Shown here piece by piece: positions 42,847 to 55,482 of a stretch of DNA of 64,000 nucleotides. Origin of the DNA: Reticulascus tulasneorum. Lineage: Eukaryota; Ascomycota; Sordariomycetes; Glomerellales; Reticulascaceae. The position numbers and the translations under genes were made by a program. The first letter of the stretch is position 1; the number at the start of each line of letters is the position of its first letter. The stretch is taken from the NCBI GenBank assembly GCA_001557505.1, contig LSAX01000003.1:3596001-3660000 (forward strand), in the 5' to 3' direction. The notes under the pieces are model-generated. The model ran no database searches. It was given only the letters and a program-made list of their open reading frames with translations, and was not told the DNA's origin.

Positions 42847-45800
42847 TATCTAACGGTCGAAGAGAATTCCACGAAGACACAAAATGGTAGTTTGTTGGAA
42901 GAGTAATGGTCGCCGTCGTCTTGTTGGCCGTTGGGGGAGGCAGTGTAGTAGTATATGGCCGTTGCGGTTTGTGGTTGGGTGGTGGCGGTTTTTGGGGGTC
43001 TTGATGGAGCTGCTGCGGTATTAAAATCAGCTTTTGAAACGCAAACAATGAAACCGGCAGGGAGTCGGCAGGGTGAGCCCGTACGTTTTGTTGATGCAAG
43101 AAGATTGAAGAGGTTCTGTCGGTCGGAGCAAGAAGAGTCGATTTACTTTTGGTCGTTCGGTAATACCGTCTAAACGTTTGGATGGGATTTGATAGAGGTG
43201 GTTAAGGTATTTGGGGGGGGGTTTTGGGAAAGGGAAGATGGGTGGTGGGTGAGGGAGGAGGAGTGGTGAGCCGGAGGAGGCGATGCTTTTGTTGGTTCAG
43301 GCGGAGGATGAATGGGGGAGAAAGAGTGGGGCGTGGGTTTTTAGTTTAGACAGTGGGAATGGAATGGGCGGGAAAAGTGACTTTCGGGACTGTGGTGGTG
43401 GTTTGGGTGGGCAGCAGCAGCAGCAGAAGAATATTGGTGTGGAATGCGGTGGGACATGGGGGAACTCTACAGCATGGGAGAAGAGAAGGATGGTGGATGG
43501 CATGGGTACCTACGTATTATGGGGGAGGGTGGCACGGTGGGTGGGTGGTCTGGTGGTCTGCCGGTTCCACACTCGGGGTACCTGAGGTACGTGTGTACGT
43601 GCGTCCAATCCTTAGGTAGCTTGATGCTGCCTGTGTGGTGGTGGGAGACAGACAACAAAAGAAGAAGAGCACGACGACGAGGAGGAAGGTGGAGCGGAGA
43701 AACAGGGCAGCTTGTCCAATGACAAGGGGACAAGCCACAGTGCTGTGGATACAGTGCACTGTTGACCCACACCTTGACGCCATCCATGATTCGCCACTGC
43801 AATTCCATTGGGCAGCCGATCCCAGGCTAGTCCCGTCGTGGACTAACGTTCCTGTGTTAATTTTGGGGGCATGGCGTCGTCTGCCCGTCAACCTCCCCAG
43901 TGCGTCGGACAGTATACAAGCCTGGCTGCCACTGTCCCTCTCTCTCACTGTGCAGCCTCTCACTGTGCAGCCTCAGCAATAGCCCACTGTAATTAGTGCG
44001 TCTGTGTGTGGTGGATGGTGGGTGGTGTGGCTATTTCGCCTCCCTCTCTATCCCCCAACCCGCTTGGTTTGAAATCCCTACCACATAACCCTGAACGTAT
44101 GCCTATGTATCTGCAGATGTAGGTGAGTAATTCGGTACTAGCCTGTCCACCAAGAAGAAGCTGCCTACCAAAGTACCTCGTACATCACTGCCCACTGGTT
44201 CTGATCGGAGTGCCCTGTCGCCAGGCTGGACAAAACCCCATGCAGGTACTAGGCATGCAAGACACGGATCGATATCCACACTGTGTACCTCCGGCTCTCA
44301 CGCCGACTGTGAGTGAGTCCGGTGGGCGAGTGACTCTTTGCAGCACCAGAGAAATTACCCTCGTCATCCCCCCCCCCCCCCCCCCCCCCCTTCTTCCCAA
44401 ATCCATCATTCCAGTCACCCAAACAAGCACCTCACCTCACCTCACCTCACCCGACAAGTCCCTTCGATCAACTGACCACCGTGCCCGAGGTGGGCCGACG
44501 CCTCTTCGAGTGTGTGTACCTGGGAGCAGCTTTCCACTTTGGTCCCCCCTCCCCCCCAGTGCGAACAGTCAATCTCGACCTAGTCATGAGCAACGTTTGG
44601 ATGGGCCAGCCCAGAAGCCTCCAACAGGGTCGTCGGTCTTTCTCGTGGTCCCCGTGACACAACTCTGTTTGCCCCTCCTCCGATTCTCATTCCTTGCGGT
44701 ACCCAGCCGAATACAGTCATCACAGTGTTCCATTCCCCCTGAACGTGAATGAAAACACAAGCGATGCGTACGTGCGTGCGTGCGGTCCGGATACTACTTT
44801 GGCCCGGGGTCGAGCGTTCGCGATGGAAGCCAGACAGAGAGGCTGTTTCCTCGGCCATGCGACCCTCGCCGACCTCCTCCGACTCGCCTGGCTTCGCCTG
44901 CGCTCTCCATGGTGTCACAGTGTCTTTGAAACTCTCCCCTGGGCCTTGACCAATATTGGCCCGACTGCACATCTGCAGGTGGTTCAAGCCCGCATAATTA
45001 AGTGCGAGGCAGTGGCCATTAGCAGCAGCCTTGTCGCCGTGGGTGGGGAACACCCTCTCGCCTTGACTGGCTAGCTGGCCCTGCCAGAACGAAACTCCAG
45101 AGAAATGACCTGGTCTAGTGCGTCTGCGCTTGGCCTCAGGCTTGTCATTCGGAAACGTGGGCGGCTGGAACCCAGTTACTGTTACCCAAGAGATGGGATT
45201 CTCTGCCTCTCGTTCTTGTCCCCCATCTCCCTCTCTCTCCCACTGTGTCCCTCACACGCTACCCGTCTGCTCCACATCCTCATACAGTGTGAGATTCGCC
45301 GATGCAGGTTTTGGGCTGGGTGTGGTCCGACAAGCAGGCAATGGGAAAGAGTTTCGCAGATCTTGTCGAGGCTTTTCCTTGATGGCCCTGCTCCACCCGA
45401 GCCCCAAGCCAATGCTATTCCTCTTTGTCCCATTGATAGACATGCGATGATGGTATTTGGGGGCAAAACTGGAGGGGTCCTTCAATATCCTCCCGTGTTT
45501 GTGCCCTTCTCTCCTGCCTCTGCGCTTGATACGCTGGGCCATCATGTTCTGCTTACAGGCGCTCTCGCTTGCCACGCGGGTCATAATTGCCAAATTGTTG
45601 AATGGCTCAGGATGATCAATGGCTTGCACCAGCAGCCGCCTTATCGAGCACTGGATTCTTATTCCAGCGCTGCACCAGCGGGTACCCACACAACCCAGCC
45701 CTCTTTTGCATGAATGGAATCGATCTGCTGGGCGACCATCATCCGGATGAGCTTCGTACTGGGGGAGGACCCTGCCAGCCAAGGGGGCGCAACTTAGTAC

Positions 45801-47673
45801 CAGGTCCATTCGCTTCGCACTGTCGGGACCACCCAGACCACCCCATTGTTGCAAGCAGTGACCTGGGCTGGTGCAGCAAGCATGAAAGACGGAACCTTCT
45901 TGAGACACGGCGACACCTCAAGCTCTCGACTCGACTTGCACCTTTTTGAAGACCTGACTCGAGTGACGAAAGGAATACCCCCAATGTCTGCTCATCATAC
46001 TCCCGCTCTGCACTCCCGCTGCTCACTTTATCCTCGGCTTGCCAGTTCAATCTCACCATCGCGAATCCTTTAATGGTATATAACATTCATGCAAACCACT
46101 TTGGTCTATTTACTTCAAACCCCATTCACCAACCGTGCCTGTTCTATTCGTCAATGGCTCCTCCAACCTGCCGCGGGGCGGAGGGTTGCTATTTTGGTCA
46201 GCGGTCTTTCAAAATCGGGTCAACAATGGGGAGGGTAATTATGTTCACAGTGCTCGCAGTCTGTGCCACATGTACGAGGTATCTCGTGTCCCTGGCCTGA
46301 AGGGGGGTTGGCAAAGTATGCCCTGTGCCTGAAGGGTCCATTGGAAGGCATGGAAGGGTCTTCCACGATCCATGGTCAGGCCGATTACTTCCTTTTTGCG
46401 AAGTTTCTTGCCAACCTGCCAGGAAAAGTGTCCTGCAGATGTCTGTCGAACACAGCCCGTTGCTTCTGGACTGGAATCGAAGAGCCAAGTGGGATGTGTG
46501 GAGCAATCCGCTGTGGGTCAATCGCCAAAACCTGCTTTGCTACCTTAGTCCAATCCAGCCTCATTGCCATGCACCTTGAATTCTCCTTGCACCACTCGCG
46601 GAGGCACTTTCATCAGGCAGATCCCACGGTGCTACCGTAGGGACCAGTACGAAGTAGTTATCAAACCCAATACCGTGTGCATTAGATGGCGTCTTGGCAC
46701 CACCGGAGTGAACCGTATGGAAGAGGGTGGTGCGCTATCGCCTGTGCTTCGTTCGCCTTCGATCTGGGGGTTTGCAAGATAGGGCACTCGGACCAGTGCT
46801 TGACAGCTCTCATCCTTCACTGCCACACCGCCATTTCCTCATTCCCCACGGCCTATAGGGTGGTGCCCAGACCTGGATCCAGATTGCCTTTTTGTACATC
46901 GCCTGCTGCGGCCTATTTTCTCTGTCTCACCTAGTGGGGAAAGCTGCTACGCCTTCCGGCTGTTTGCTTACTCTGGAGGCATGGAGCTGCGGCCAACCAC
47001 GGGAGGGAGAAGGAGAAGCACATTAAAGAAGAAACGAAGGGTAACGGGCTCCAACCAAGCCACGCACATCGTGTGCTTTTCACGAAAGTGTGGCAGCCAC
47101 GTTCTCCCTCCTTGCTTCTGCACAGTGCTCCGTGGTGTGTCCGAAACATCTCCGTCCAAATCTGCCATCTCCGAGTCGGCTACGGCGACGCCAGATGTCG
47201 GGACGCTTGAGCTGCAAGGCTGATTGAGCCTCGAAGAAATCGGGCCACTTCGTAAAAACTCGTCTCAATATTTTGCGAAACTTGAATGGCAAATGATTAT
47301 GAACTTGTGTTCCCTCCCGAACTCCGAGGGCCGGACGATGTTGCTGCCCAATGACTGTATCCCTCGGCTGGCTGATCGATGCCGCTTAACCGATGGTGAT
47401 AGCACCGCCCCGTCCCATATAGCATCGTGAGAAGTTTGAAAGTCTAAGCAAACATGTAACAAGCATTCCTCCACGGTATTGAGCTGTAACTCTTCAGGAG
47501 GTAGGATTCGTAACTGTAGGTCAGGTGATAGTGTCAGATCCGCTCCCGCTGGCGGACAGTTCCGGTCCAGCAGTACTACGTACTAGTCTGTGAAGTCCAA
47601 AAATACATTCAATAGACCATCTGAACCGTCTTGAAGCAGACCCTAGTGCCAATTCTTCGCCCAATAGCCAAGT
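42847..47673. other. 4.8-kb gene-free region with low-complexity DNA
   Basis: The largest gap. It holds a 23-base C run (44368-44390), a CTCAC repeat (about 44430-44451), G/T-rich DNA at 43200-43600 and TAC-rich motifs near 43577. Frames up to 218 codons (45252-45908 minus, 44123-44752 plus) lack recognisable domains and overlap each other. It may be an extended promoter/5' UTR or carry a non-coding transcript. Confidence 0.5.
44368..44390 (+). repeat. 23-base poly-C tract
   Basis: Uninterrupted C homopolymer, followed within 50 bases by four CTCAC units. Length in an assembly may be inexact. Confidence 0.9.
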
Positions 47674-49130
47674 ATGAAAGACAAGATCCTGGAAGTCCAC
47701 CTCCCTCACGGGCGCCTCCTGACCCCAGCCATCCTAGCGACGGCCGCATGCCTCTCCGCATATCTGTACCTCCGCCCGGCCCTGACCGGCAAGCCCGCCA
47801 CCCCCAAACCGCCGGCGCGATCGCCGAGATGGACCATCCTGCCCGCGCTGAGCACGCTGCAGCGAGACGAGCTGCCCTACCCGCCTGATCTGCTTCCTGG
47901 TGGGCGGGATGTCGAGACGGCGTATGGGTCTGTGAGGGTTTATGAATGGGGGCCAGAGGGGGGTGAGAAGGTGCTGTTGCTCCATGGGATTGGGACGCCT
48001 TGCTTGGCGCTGGGGGGGATGGCGGCGAGGTTGGTTGAGAGGGGATGTAGAGTTATGTTGTTTGGTAAGTTGCGTGAGAGGCTTGTGGTTTCTGTGAGTT
48101 GTCTGGATGATGGGTGAGATGAGCAGTGATGTTAGTTAGCCTGGAGTCTTGGTTTCGGCTCGAGGGCTTGGTTTTATGAGTGGTGCAACTAGTGTTGCCT
48201 GTAGTGGACTATTGTGTTGACAATTGGAAAGATGAGGATATCAGAGATACTCTCTTGAGTCGGAACGGGAACTAAACCACTGCATTTTACTAACCTGTGG
48301 CAGATTTCTTTGGCAGAGGCTACTCAGATGCGCCAACCGACCTCACCTATGATTCTCGCCTGTACATCACACAGATACACCTCGTCCTCTCTTCATCCTC
48401 CCTATCCTGGGCAGGGAACAACGCCTTCCATCTCATAGGCTACTCTCTCGGCGGCGCCATTGCCGCCTCCTTCACACGCTACCACGCCCACAGCGTCAAG
48501 ACGCTGACTCTCGTCGCCCCGGGCGGGCTTATACGGCTCGACCACATCACATGGAAGAGCAAGTTGCTCTACTCCGAAGACCTGTTCCCGGAATGGCTCC
48601 TGCAGGGCTTGATCAAGATGCGGCTGCGACCCAGGGCCCAGGTGGCGGACCAGCCGGAGGCGCAGGTGGCGCCGGACACAGCGCCCCGGAAAGGGAACAG
48701 CGATGCCACAGGCGGAGACGCATTCGACAACGCGGTGCTGCCGGATACGGCGGGGAGGACCGTCTCGGAGGTAATAGCATGGCAGCTGGACTCCCACCCG
48801 GGCTTCGTGCCCGCATACAAGAGCACGCTCCGCCACGCCCCGATCTACGAGCAGGGGGAGCTGGACTGGAAGGTCCTGCGGTCGCTGCTCGCGGCCCGGA
48901 GAGAAGACGCCTCGGTGCCGGGCCTGGGCGGTGGGAAAATCTGCTTCGTGCTGGGGAGGACGGACCCGGTGATTGTGAGGGCCGAGTTGCTGGAGGACGC
49001 GCACCGGGTGCTGGGGAGCGAGGCGGTGGAGGAGGTTCTGATCGAGGGGGGGCATGAGATTGCGATTACGCAGGGCGTAGAGGTTGCGGATGCTGTTGTG
49101 GACTTTTGGGGGAGGGTGAGCAGATCTTAG
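47674..49130 (+). CDS. membrane-anchored alpha/beta hydrolase
   Basis: Exons 47674-48064 and 48304-49130, with a 239-nt intron (GTAAGT...TGGCAG, branch ACTAAC), give 405 residues. One hydrophobic segment near the N terminus (LTPAILATAACLSAYLYL) probably anchors it. The fold starts at KVLLLHGIGTPC (oxyanion-side HG). It continues through DFFGRGYSDAP to the nucleophile elbow GYSLGG, the acid in FVLGRTDPVI and the histidine in EGGHEIAITQG, so the Ser-Asp-His triad is complete. It resembles epoxide-hydrolase/lipase-like fungal esterases; the substrate is unknown. A GC-rich insert of about 50 residues lies in the cap region. The GC-rich second exon contrasts with its AT-richer flanks. Confidence 0.86.
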
Positions 49131-49990
49131 AATGATGTGTTCTTAGATTCAACTGTACGGCCAAGATGGTTAGATTGTAGAAGCCGTTAACTTATGTCGC
49201 ATTTCCACATCTACATACATACATACGTATCCTTTGTAACGCAACATATGCCCAACATACCTCAGTACTTTGCGACAAAACGGTGGCCACACTGAGACAG
49301 GGACGGAAGTGAGTTTGCACTTCTCAGACGAAACTCAGGCCCATTGGTCAGGAAGCTCTCTATCGTCGAATATTGTAACTGATGGCATTAAAATGGGTTT
49401 GCGCTTCTCAGACGAAACTCAGGCCCACTGGTCAGGAAGTTCTATATCGTCTAGTATTGTAACTGATGGCATTATAAGTTCTAGTCTATCATCGCTTCGT
49501 GATAGGAATTCTTTCGCCCTTTCCGCTAAACTACCAACAAAACCAACCCCCCTGTTCAAACTCAGCTCGTAGGAAGCATTCGCCGACGCCTCTCAAGTCA
49601 AATGCTTGCCCTTCACCTAAACTCCGCCACAAATGCCTTTTCAGGAAATGTAGCAGGCCGATGTCCCGATCAGCCGGACCTTGACTCCTATATCCTAACT
49701 CTTTGCGAGCACAGCCTGAGCTAGCCGAAAGTCCTTGACCAGCATGTTGTCGCAATGACAAAGCTATGCCCAATAAATCTTTGTTGTAACTCCTTCTTTT
49801 CCAGAAAGCTTCGACGCGCTGCTCCGTCAAGCGGATCAACAAAGCGAAACCAACATGTGTCTCCAGCGAGACCGCCGGGGGCCAGGTTCGTCGGAGCTTG
49901 GAGCCATAGAAAACACATCTGAGTTCCAAACCCAGCTTCCACATTTTGTGCCTGCGTAGCTTGGTTTTGACAACTCATGCCCGCCGAATT
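49131..49990. other. intergenic, convergent hydrolase / cyclin C
   Basis: Contains an 84-bp tandem duplication (listed separately) and two presumed 3' UTRs. A 100-codon frame (49270-49572) spans the duplication but is unsupported otherwise. Confidence 0.55.
49313..49480 (+). repeat. 84-bp tandem duplication
   Basis: Copies start at 49313 and 49397 and share blocks such as CTTCTCAGACGAAACTCAGG and TATTGTAACTGATGGCATTA; about seven bases differ. The period is a multiple of three, so both copies read as 28-codon units without stop. Confidence 0.92.
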
Positions 49991-50993
49991 TCACTTGTCC
50001 AGCCCTCTAGCCTTTACAAAGCGATTTAACTGCTCCCGCGTAAGCTTGTCGTTATACTGCTCATGACATTCATAAAACGAAATAAGCTCTTGGGTACAGT
50101 CCACCATCGCCGCAATGTCAACATTGCTCTCTGCGAGCCAAGCACCAAACCGCTGCACACGGCCGAACCGCGGTTCCGGCTGCTTGTCCTTCTCGTTCGT
50201 GGGGGCAGCACCAGCCAGGCCCCCGGAGCCCCGCCCCTGAGCTTGCGTCAGGGCCGCAGTCGCCGCGGCAATACCTGCAGCAGTAGGGGTATTCTGCCCC
50301 GGCGTGTTCGTGGGCCGGAGCACCAATGCCAGTAGTATCGCCGTAAGCGCAATGGTATGCGGGGGGTATAACATGGGCAGATCCGTCATGTAATGGTCGT
50401 TGATGATGGACCACCCCAACGATATATCCTCCTGACTCAAAGCTAGTTCGGCTTGGAAATTCGTGAGCGTGCGGTATGGTTGGTGGACGATGAGCTGCGA
50501 GCTCATCTCGGAGATGAGGAAGAATTCGCACTCGCCTAGTTTCGAGGTATCGAGACCGAGGAAGTCGGGCCACAGCGAGCGCGCTTCGCTGACGATCAGT
50601 CGGATGTGCTGCGGACATTCCTCCATCTTGCAAGATAGGTAAACGGACGTCGCAATGACAAGGTAGGGGTTCGTCCGGCGGATTTCAACTCGCGAGTAGA
50701 AGCGCTTGATGTAGACCTGAGCCGTGGCCATGGCTTGCTGTCGCACACCGAGTCGCTTGCCGAGACGATTGATCTCTGCGTGCGAAAATAGTCAGCAACT
50801 GATCGCGTACGTGCCCAGAACCGGGAGACAAACGTTGATTGAAGTATATGTTCAGGTGGCGCAACTGCGGCAGAGGAAACATCTGGACCAGGTCGGCGCT
50901 GTCGTCCTCCATCTTCTGGCGCATGGTAATCAGCTCATCCTTGGTGAACTGCCAATGCCGGCGCTGCGACGACTCCCAGTAGTTTGCAGCCAT
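49991..50993 (-). CDS. ssn8: cyclin C, Mediator kinase-module subunit (SSN8)
   Basis: Exons 50993-50834 and 50775-49991, with a 58-nt intron (GTTTGT...CACGCAG), give 314 residues. It starts with the cyclin C signature MAANYWESSQRRHWQF. The first cyclin box includes RLGVRQQAMATAQVYIKRFY and PYLVIATSVYLSCKMEECPQHIR; the second box includes PHTIALTAILLALVL and NVDIAAMVDCTQELISFYE. With Cdk8/Ssn3 it forms the Mediator kinase module that represses or tunes RNA polymerase II transcription. An Ala/Gln/Gly-rich insert of about 50 residues (PGQNTPTAAGIAAATAALTQ onward) interrupts box two, as in other filamentous fungi. An in-frame ATG at 51056 exists, but 50993 fits the family N terminus. Confidence 0.94.
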
Positions 50994-51485
50994 TCCACCT
51001 GGAAGGAGTCGCACGACTCTCCTCTCTGGGATATTGGCAGTGGGAAGTCGACTCATCTAGAAAGAGGGGGGGATGGTGTTGATGACAAGGCTGACGATAC
51101 CGATGGGCGGCTACGAGGCTCAAGCCTGCCAGGATCGCGATAAGGAAAATGCCCCTATCGGCGGCCGCTGATTGCTTCGCTTGGCGAAGCCCAGTTTTCC
51201 GCGCTTTTTGACGCTGTGGCTCTCTTTCGAGTACAAACGGTCTTGGCATGCGGCCTTTCCCGAACCACGTAGTGTGTTGCTTTTTCTTGGTAGACACACG
51301 CTTCTCCTCCTACGTCAACCCCAGCTCCACAAGCATGCGCATATAGCGACCCCCCCCGAACCCAGCTTTTCACACATCATTATGCGCTTCCAGACGTGTC
51401 TTTGATCTAGCCCTCTCCATGCTCCCACAGGCGGGCCTTCAGATCCCGACCCCGAACTCTTCGCCTGTCCTGATGCGGCCGCGCC
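50994..51485. other. divergent promoter, SSN8 / Ca2+ carrier
   Basis: Shared upstream region. No further element recognised. Confidence 0.5.
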
Positions 51486-54002
51486 ATGGGGGTGACAGAG
51501 TTGGTTACCGAGCTCGAGATGGAGGTGCTGGAGTCGCAGAACCAGAGGGATAAGCGCGTGGAGGACCTGTGGAAGCAATTGGATGTCCAGGCCACCGGAT
51601 ACCTGGATTTGAAGGGGCTGCAAAAGGGGCTGAAGCGAATTGATCATCGTCAGCGTTTGCCCGTTACCTCGGCCCTGGGCTATGGCAACTGACACGGTGT
51701 TATAGCTATGAAGAACGCCGATGATCTGCTGAAGAAGATTATGAACACCGTCGACACGAATGCGGATGGGAAGATTGAATATCACGGTACGTGAATGGTT
51801 CTTTTCGCTAGCCGCCGCCATTACTGACTGTACCTCGCAACCCAGAGTTCCGAGACTTTGTCGAACAAGCAGAGCGACAGCTCCTGGTGCTCTTTCGATC
51901 CATTGACAGGGACCACGATGGGAAACTCGACAAGAAGGAGCTCCAGCAAGCCTTCAAGGGGGCTGGTCTGGTTGTTCCCATGCGAAGAATCAGCACCTTC
52001 TTCGACGATATCGATCTCAACAACGATGGCTATATCAGTTTCGACGAATGGCGGTAAGTCGAACTTTTTTCTTCTGGTGAATGGATTCGAGTCGAACTGC
52101 ACAGTTACTGTTGTTCACACCACTGCCTGCTCAATCATCAATCGTGGTGTCATAGACGCAGAGCAGAGCTCTATGCCATATCTTTTTGCTTGATTTTAAG
52201 CTATACATGACTTTGACTATGGCTGACGAAATTTCAAGGGACTTCCTGCTCTTCATGCCGACACACGATAGCACTGCGCCGCTAGAGGCGGTGTTATCGT
52301 TCTATTCCTCCATTGTCACCCTCACTTCAGAGGGTGACTCGGTGGTGACGGAGGAGACTCTTGAAGGTTTAGGTACGACCGGCTTCCTTCTACAAAATCT
52401 CTTTGGTTCTATCTTGAGAATCGCACAACCTGCGGATCGTGAGAAACCCCCGAACTCGACGCCCTCACCTGACGACTCGTCGCCCGAGGAATCGCCTCTT
52501 ACGGGATCGGACCGACATCGTCGGTCTGCCGAACAATATCGAGACTTGACATCGCCTTCCAACTCGCCCGATGCCGACGACTTGCACATGGACGCCGCCT
52601 TGTTCCAGTCGTACATTGCAGCAAAAGAAGCTGCCGCAAACGAGGATTACAGAGCGAAACCGAAATCTCAAACCGGCGCTGGCACCCTAGACACATTATC
52701 CGGGACGGACCTGGATTCAAAACTTCATCACAAGAAGAGGACAAAACTGACAGATTTTGTCCCTGATACAGGTTACTTTCTCGCGGGTGCCATCGCCGGC
52801 GGTGTTTCTCGTACCGCGACTGCTCCCCTCGACCGTCTCAAGGTTTACCTCCTTGTGAGCACCAGACCAAGCACGGAGACTGCAATGCATGCCATACGGC
52901 AGGGCAAGCTGCTACTTGCGCTCAAAAATGCTGGCAGGCCATTCGGCGACGCCGTCAAGGACCTATGGGGCTCTGGCGGAGCTCGCGGCTTCTTCGCTGG
53001 TGAGTAACGTGCCCTAATTGCCCCTTTATGATTGTCGTCTGGTCTTGGGCGTCCAGCTCAAGCAGTTGAATGTCACCGACATGAGCCGCTAACTATAGGG
53101 CCAATGCTGACATGGTGGACAGGCAATGGACTTAACGTGATAAAGATCATGCCTGAAAGTGCTATTAAGGCACGTTTTTCTCTCTGACGAGGCTGTAAGA
53201 TTTTGCTGCTGACCGTGGTTATAGTTTGGATCATACGAGGCTGCCAAGCGTGCCCTCGCCAGGCTTGAGGGCCATAACGATCCGAAGAAGATTAGCTCTT
53301 ACTCCAAGTTCACCGCTGGTGGAGTTGCGGGCATGGTTGCCCAGTCAGTTACTTGAGTATTTTGGACGTGACTTTCCGCTGACAATGGGCATTCAGATTT
53401 TGCGTATATCCCCTTGATACGCTGAAGTTTCGGTACGCTCACCTCTTATGATGTTGGCCCTGCCTGGCCGCTAACACATGACCAGACTGCAAAGCTCGAC
53501 CGTCCACGGCGGTCTTACCGGCAATGCCCTCCTCGTAGACACCGCTAAGAAGATGTGGCTTGCGGGCGGACTCAGATCGACATATCGTGGCGTAACCATG
53601 GGCCTCATTGGCATGTTCCCGTACAGTGCCATAGACATGGGCATGTTCGAACTGCTCAAGTCGTCGTACAAGAGTTACATGGCGAAATATGCGGGCATTC
53701 ACGAAGAAGATGCTGTGCCGGGCAACATCATGACCGGAGTCATCGGAGCTTCTAGCGGGGCTTTCGGTGCCACTGTCGTGTACCCGCTTAACGTGCTCCG
53801 GACCCGGCTGCAGACGCAGGGGACGGTGATGCACCCTCCGACATACACGGGCATCTGGGATGTTGCGCAGAAGACGATTAAGAACGAAGGATATCGCGGG
53901 CTGTATAAAGGGCTAACGCCAAACATCCTGAAGGTTGCTCCGGCTTTGAGCATCACCTGGATTATGTATGAGAACTCCAAACGAATACTCGGTCTCGAGT
54001 GA
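51486..54002 (+). CDS. calcium-regulated mitochondrial carrier (SCaMC/Sal1-like)
   Basis: Eight exons (51486-51648, 51706-51786, 51846-52053, 52239-52999, 53123-53169, 53225-53343, 53397-53432, 53486-54002) give 643 residues. N-terminal EF-hands are seen: DTNADGKIEYHEF, DRDHDGKLDKKEL and DLNNDGYISFDEW, preceded by a degenerate one. A long acidic/Ser-rich linker of about 110 residues comes next. The C-terminal carrier has three modules with signatures APLDRLKVYL, YPLDTLKFRLQ and YPLNVLRTRLQ. Family members exchange ATP-Mg for phosphate across the inner membrane under cytosolic Ca2+ control. Intron 5 (53170-53224) has a GC donor (AAG|GCACGT) and an AG acceptor. The start is fixed by an in-frame TGA at 51471-51473. 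Confidence 0.93.
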
Positions 54003-55482
54003 GGGCTGGTTTGGAAGCAGCGATGATTTGGGATATAAGAGACAGGACGGGACTGCATCGCAAGAAGGCGAATCTCGATATCAACTGGAAACAAAGAGTT
54101 GACACTGGCATAGGATCTGGCGCTTGGAACATGGCTCGCGATTTAGAGGCATATTGTCATATCCCGGGCGTTAGGGACTGAAGGACATCCCACGAGGAGG
54201 GTTGTTGATACCATTCGGAAGAACTGAGAGTTGGAGACGCAATGAAATACATTACGAAGCGAATTGCACTGGCACCGTTTCATAGCATACATGTCTCTGT
54301 GGGCGCAACGACAGGGCATCCTGGCCGAACAGACCTCGAGGCAGGCAGGGCCAAGCTGGCCATCGTAAAATAAATGAGGTCGGCTAGTAGTGTCAATGGC
54401 GTGACCGTCAGTAAACAAACAAACACAGCATCTGGAAGTATTGGTGAACAAAAGAGTCGATCTTTGTTCACGTGGAGAGGCCTTACAGCATGCTGCATGC
54501 GTGCATGTATGCATACATACCAAATTCAGAGAGGGCTTACGTGCGGCAGTCGTCATGCCGCGTCGGCCCCAACCACGACGATGCCTCTCTCCTGCAAGTC
54601 CTCGCAGCCCATTCGTAAGACCTGCAGGCTCCAAGAGCCGATGATGCGGTCGGGATGGATGGGCAGCAGCACACGGCCCAAAGCCCAATCAAGCTTATCG
54701 AGTACTTTTGTAGCGGGGACCCGGTAATAATCGGTGAGAAGTTTCTCCTAATACCCCACCTCATTTCTGATAGGACCGGGCCCTTTCACGACTGGACGGC
54801 CAGCCTTCCCGTTCTTGGGGCCAGCCATTCGAGCTTCCTCTTTCTGCAAGAAGTAGTCGCCGTCCCAGACCGTCGTACTAGGCCGCCAGGTAGCTGACCG
54901 GGGATGTGCCCTGCAGATGACGGTGTGGGAGGTACGAGTATCGATATCTACGATCGGCGGGCTGACGAATCGGTCCCCTCCTCCATATCGCATCCTTCGC
55001 TCTGTGGGCCGATCATGTAGTTTTGGACAGTCTGACTTCTACTGTACGCTAATTACAGAGGCAAAACTATTCGGGCCCAACAGAAGTTTCCCTTTCACTC
55101 TCTCGCGCTCTCTGATTGTGACAAACTTCCTTCCCCTTTCTTACAAGACCGGATGCGCAGTCGTGTTCAATTGCGTTCCCACTCGTACGTGTCTTGCCAA
55201 TAACTCACATAATCTCGCAAAAACTGGACTTTCTTCCCTACGTTTGCTTAATTGTTTTGCTTGCGTATCCCCCAGCAAGACTGTGGGGTCGCATCTGCCA
55301 AGCCCCGGTTCGAGCTTCGTGAGCTTTCAGCGTTGGCGGGTTGGCGGGTTCGTTTTCAGCCGCCGTACCAACGTCCGACGTTTTCCAGTGCTAGAACAGG
55401 ACCCCTTTGTTTATTGTATTATTTCGGCGTGCTTGTATGAGAGGCGCTTGAGACCGGGAGAAGGAGGACAGTCGCCGCAGCT
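54003..55482. other. 1.5-kb intergenic region
   Basis: 3' flank of the carrier and upstream region of the next gene. GTACGT near 55185 with CCCCCAG near 55273 could bound a 5' UTR intron of the downstream gene (inference). Nothing else recognised. Confidence 0.45.

Noticed and set aside
44123..44752. 209-codon plus-strand frame across the poly-C run
   Set aside because: Includes a poly-Pro stretch coded by the homopolymer; no recognisable domain.
45252..45908. 218-codon minus-strand frame in the large gap
   Set aside because: No domain, no start context, and it overlaps an equally long plus-strand frame; likely chance in GC-rich DNA.
48402..49055. 217-codon minus-strand frame over the alpha/beta hydrolase
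   Set aside because: Antisense shadow; the plus strand has the full catalytic triad.
51390..51485. Upstream frame DPDPELFACPDAAAPWG as an extra N-terminal exon of the Ca2+ carrier
   Set aside because: Out of frame with the EF-hand exon, and no intron with matching phase could be found.
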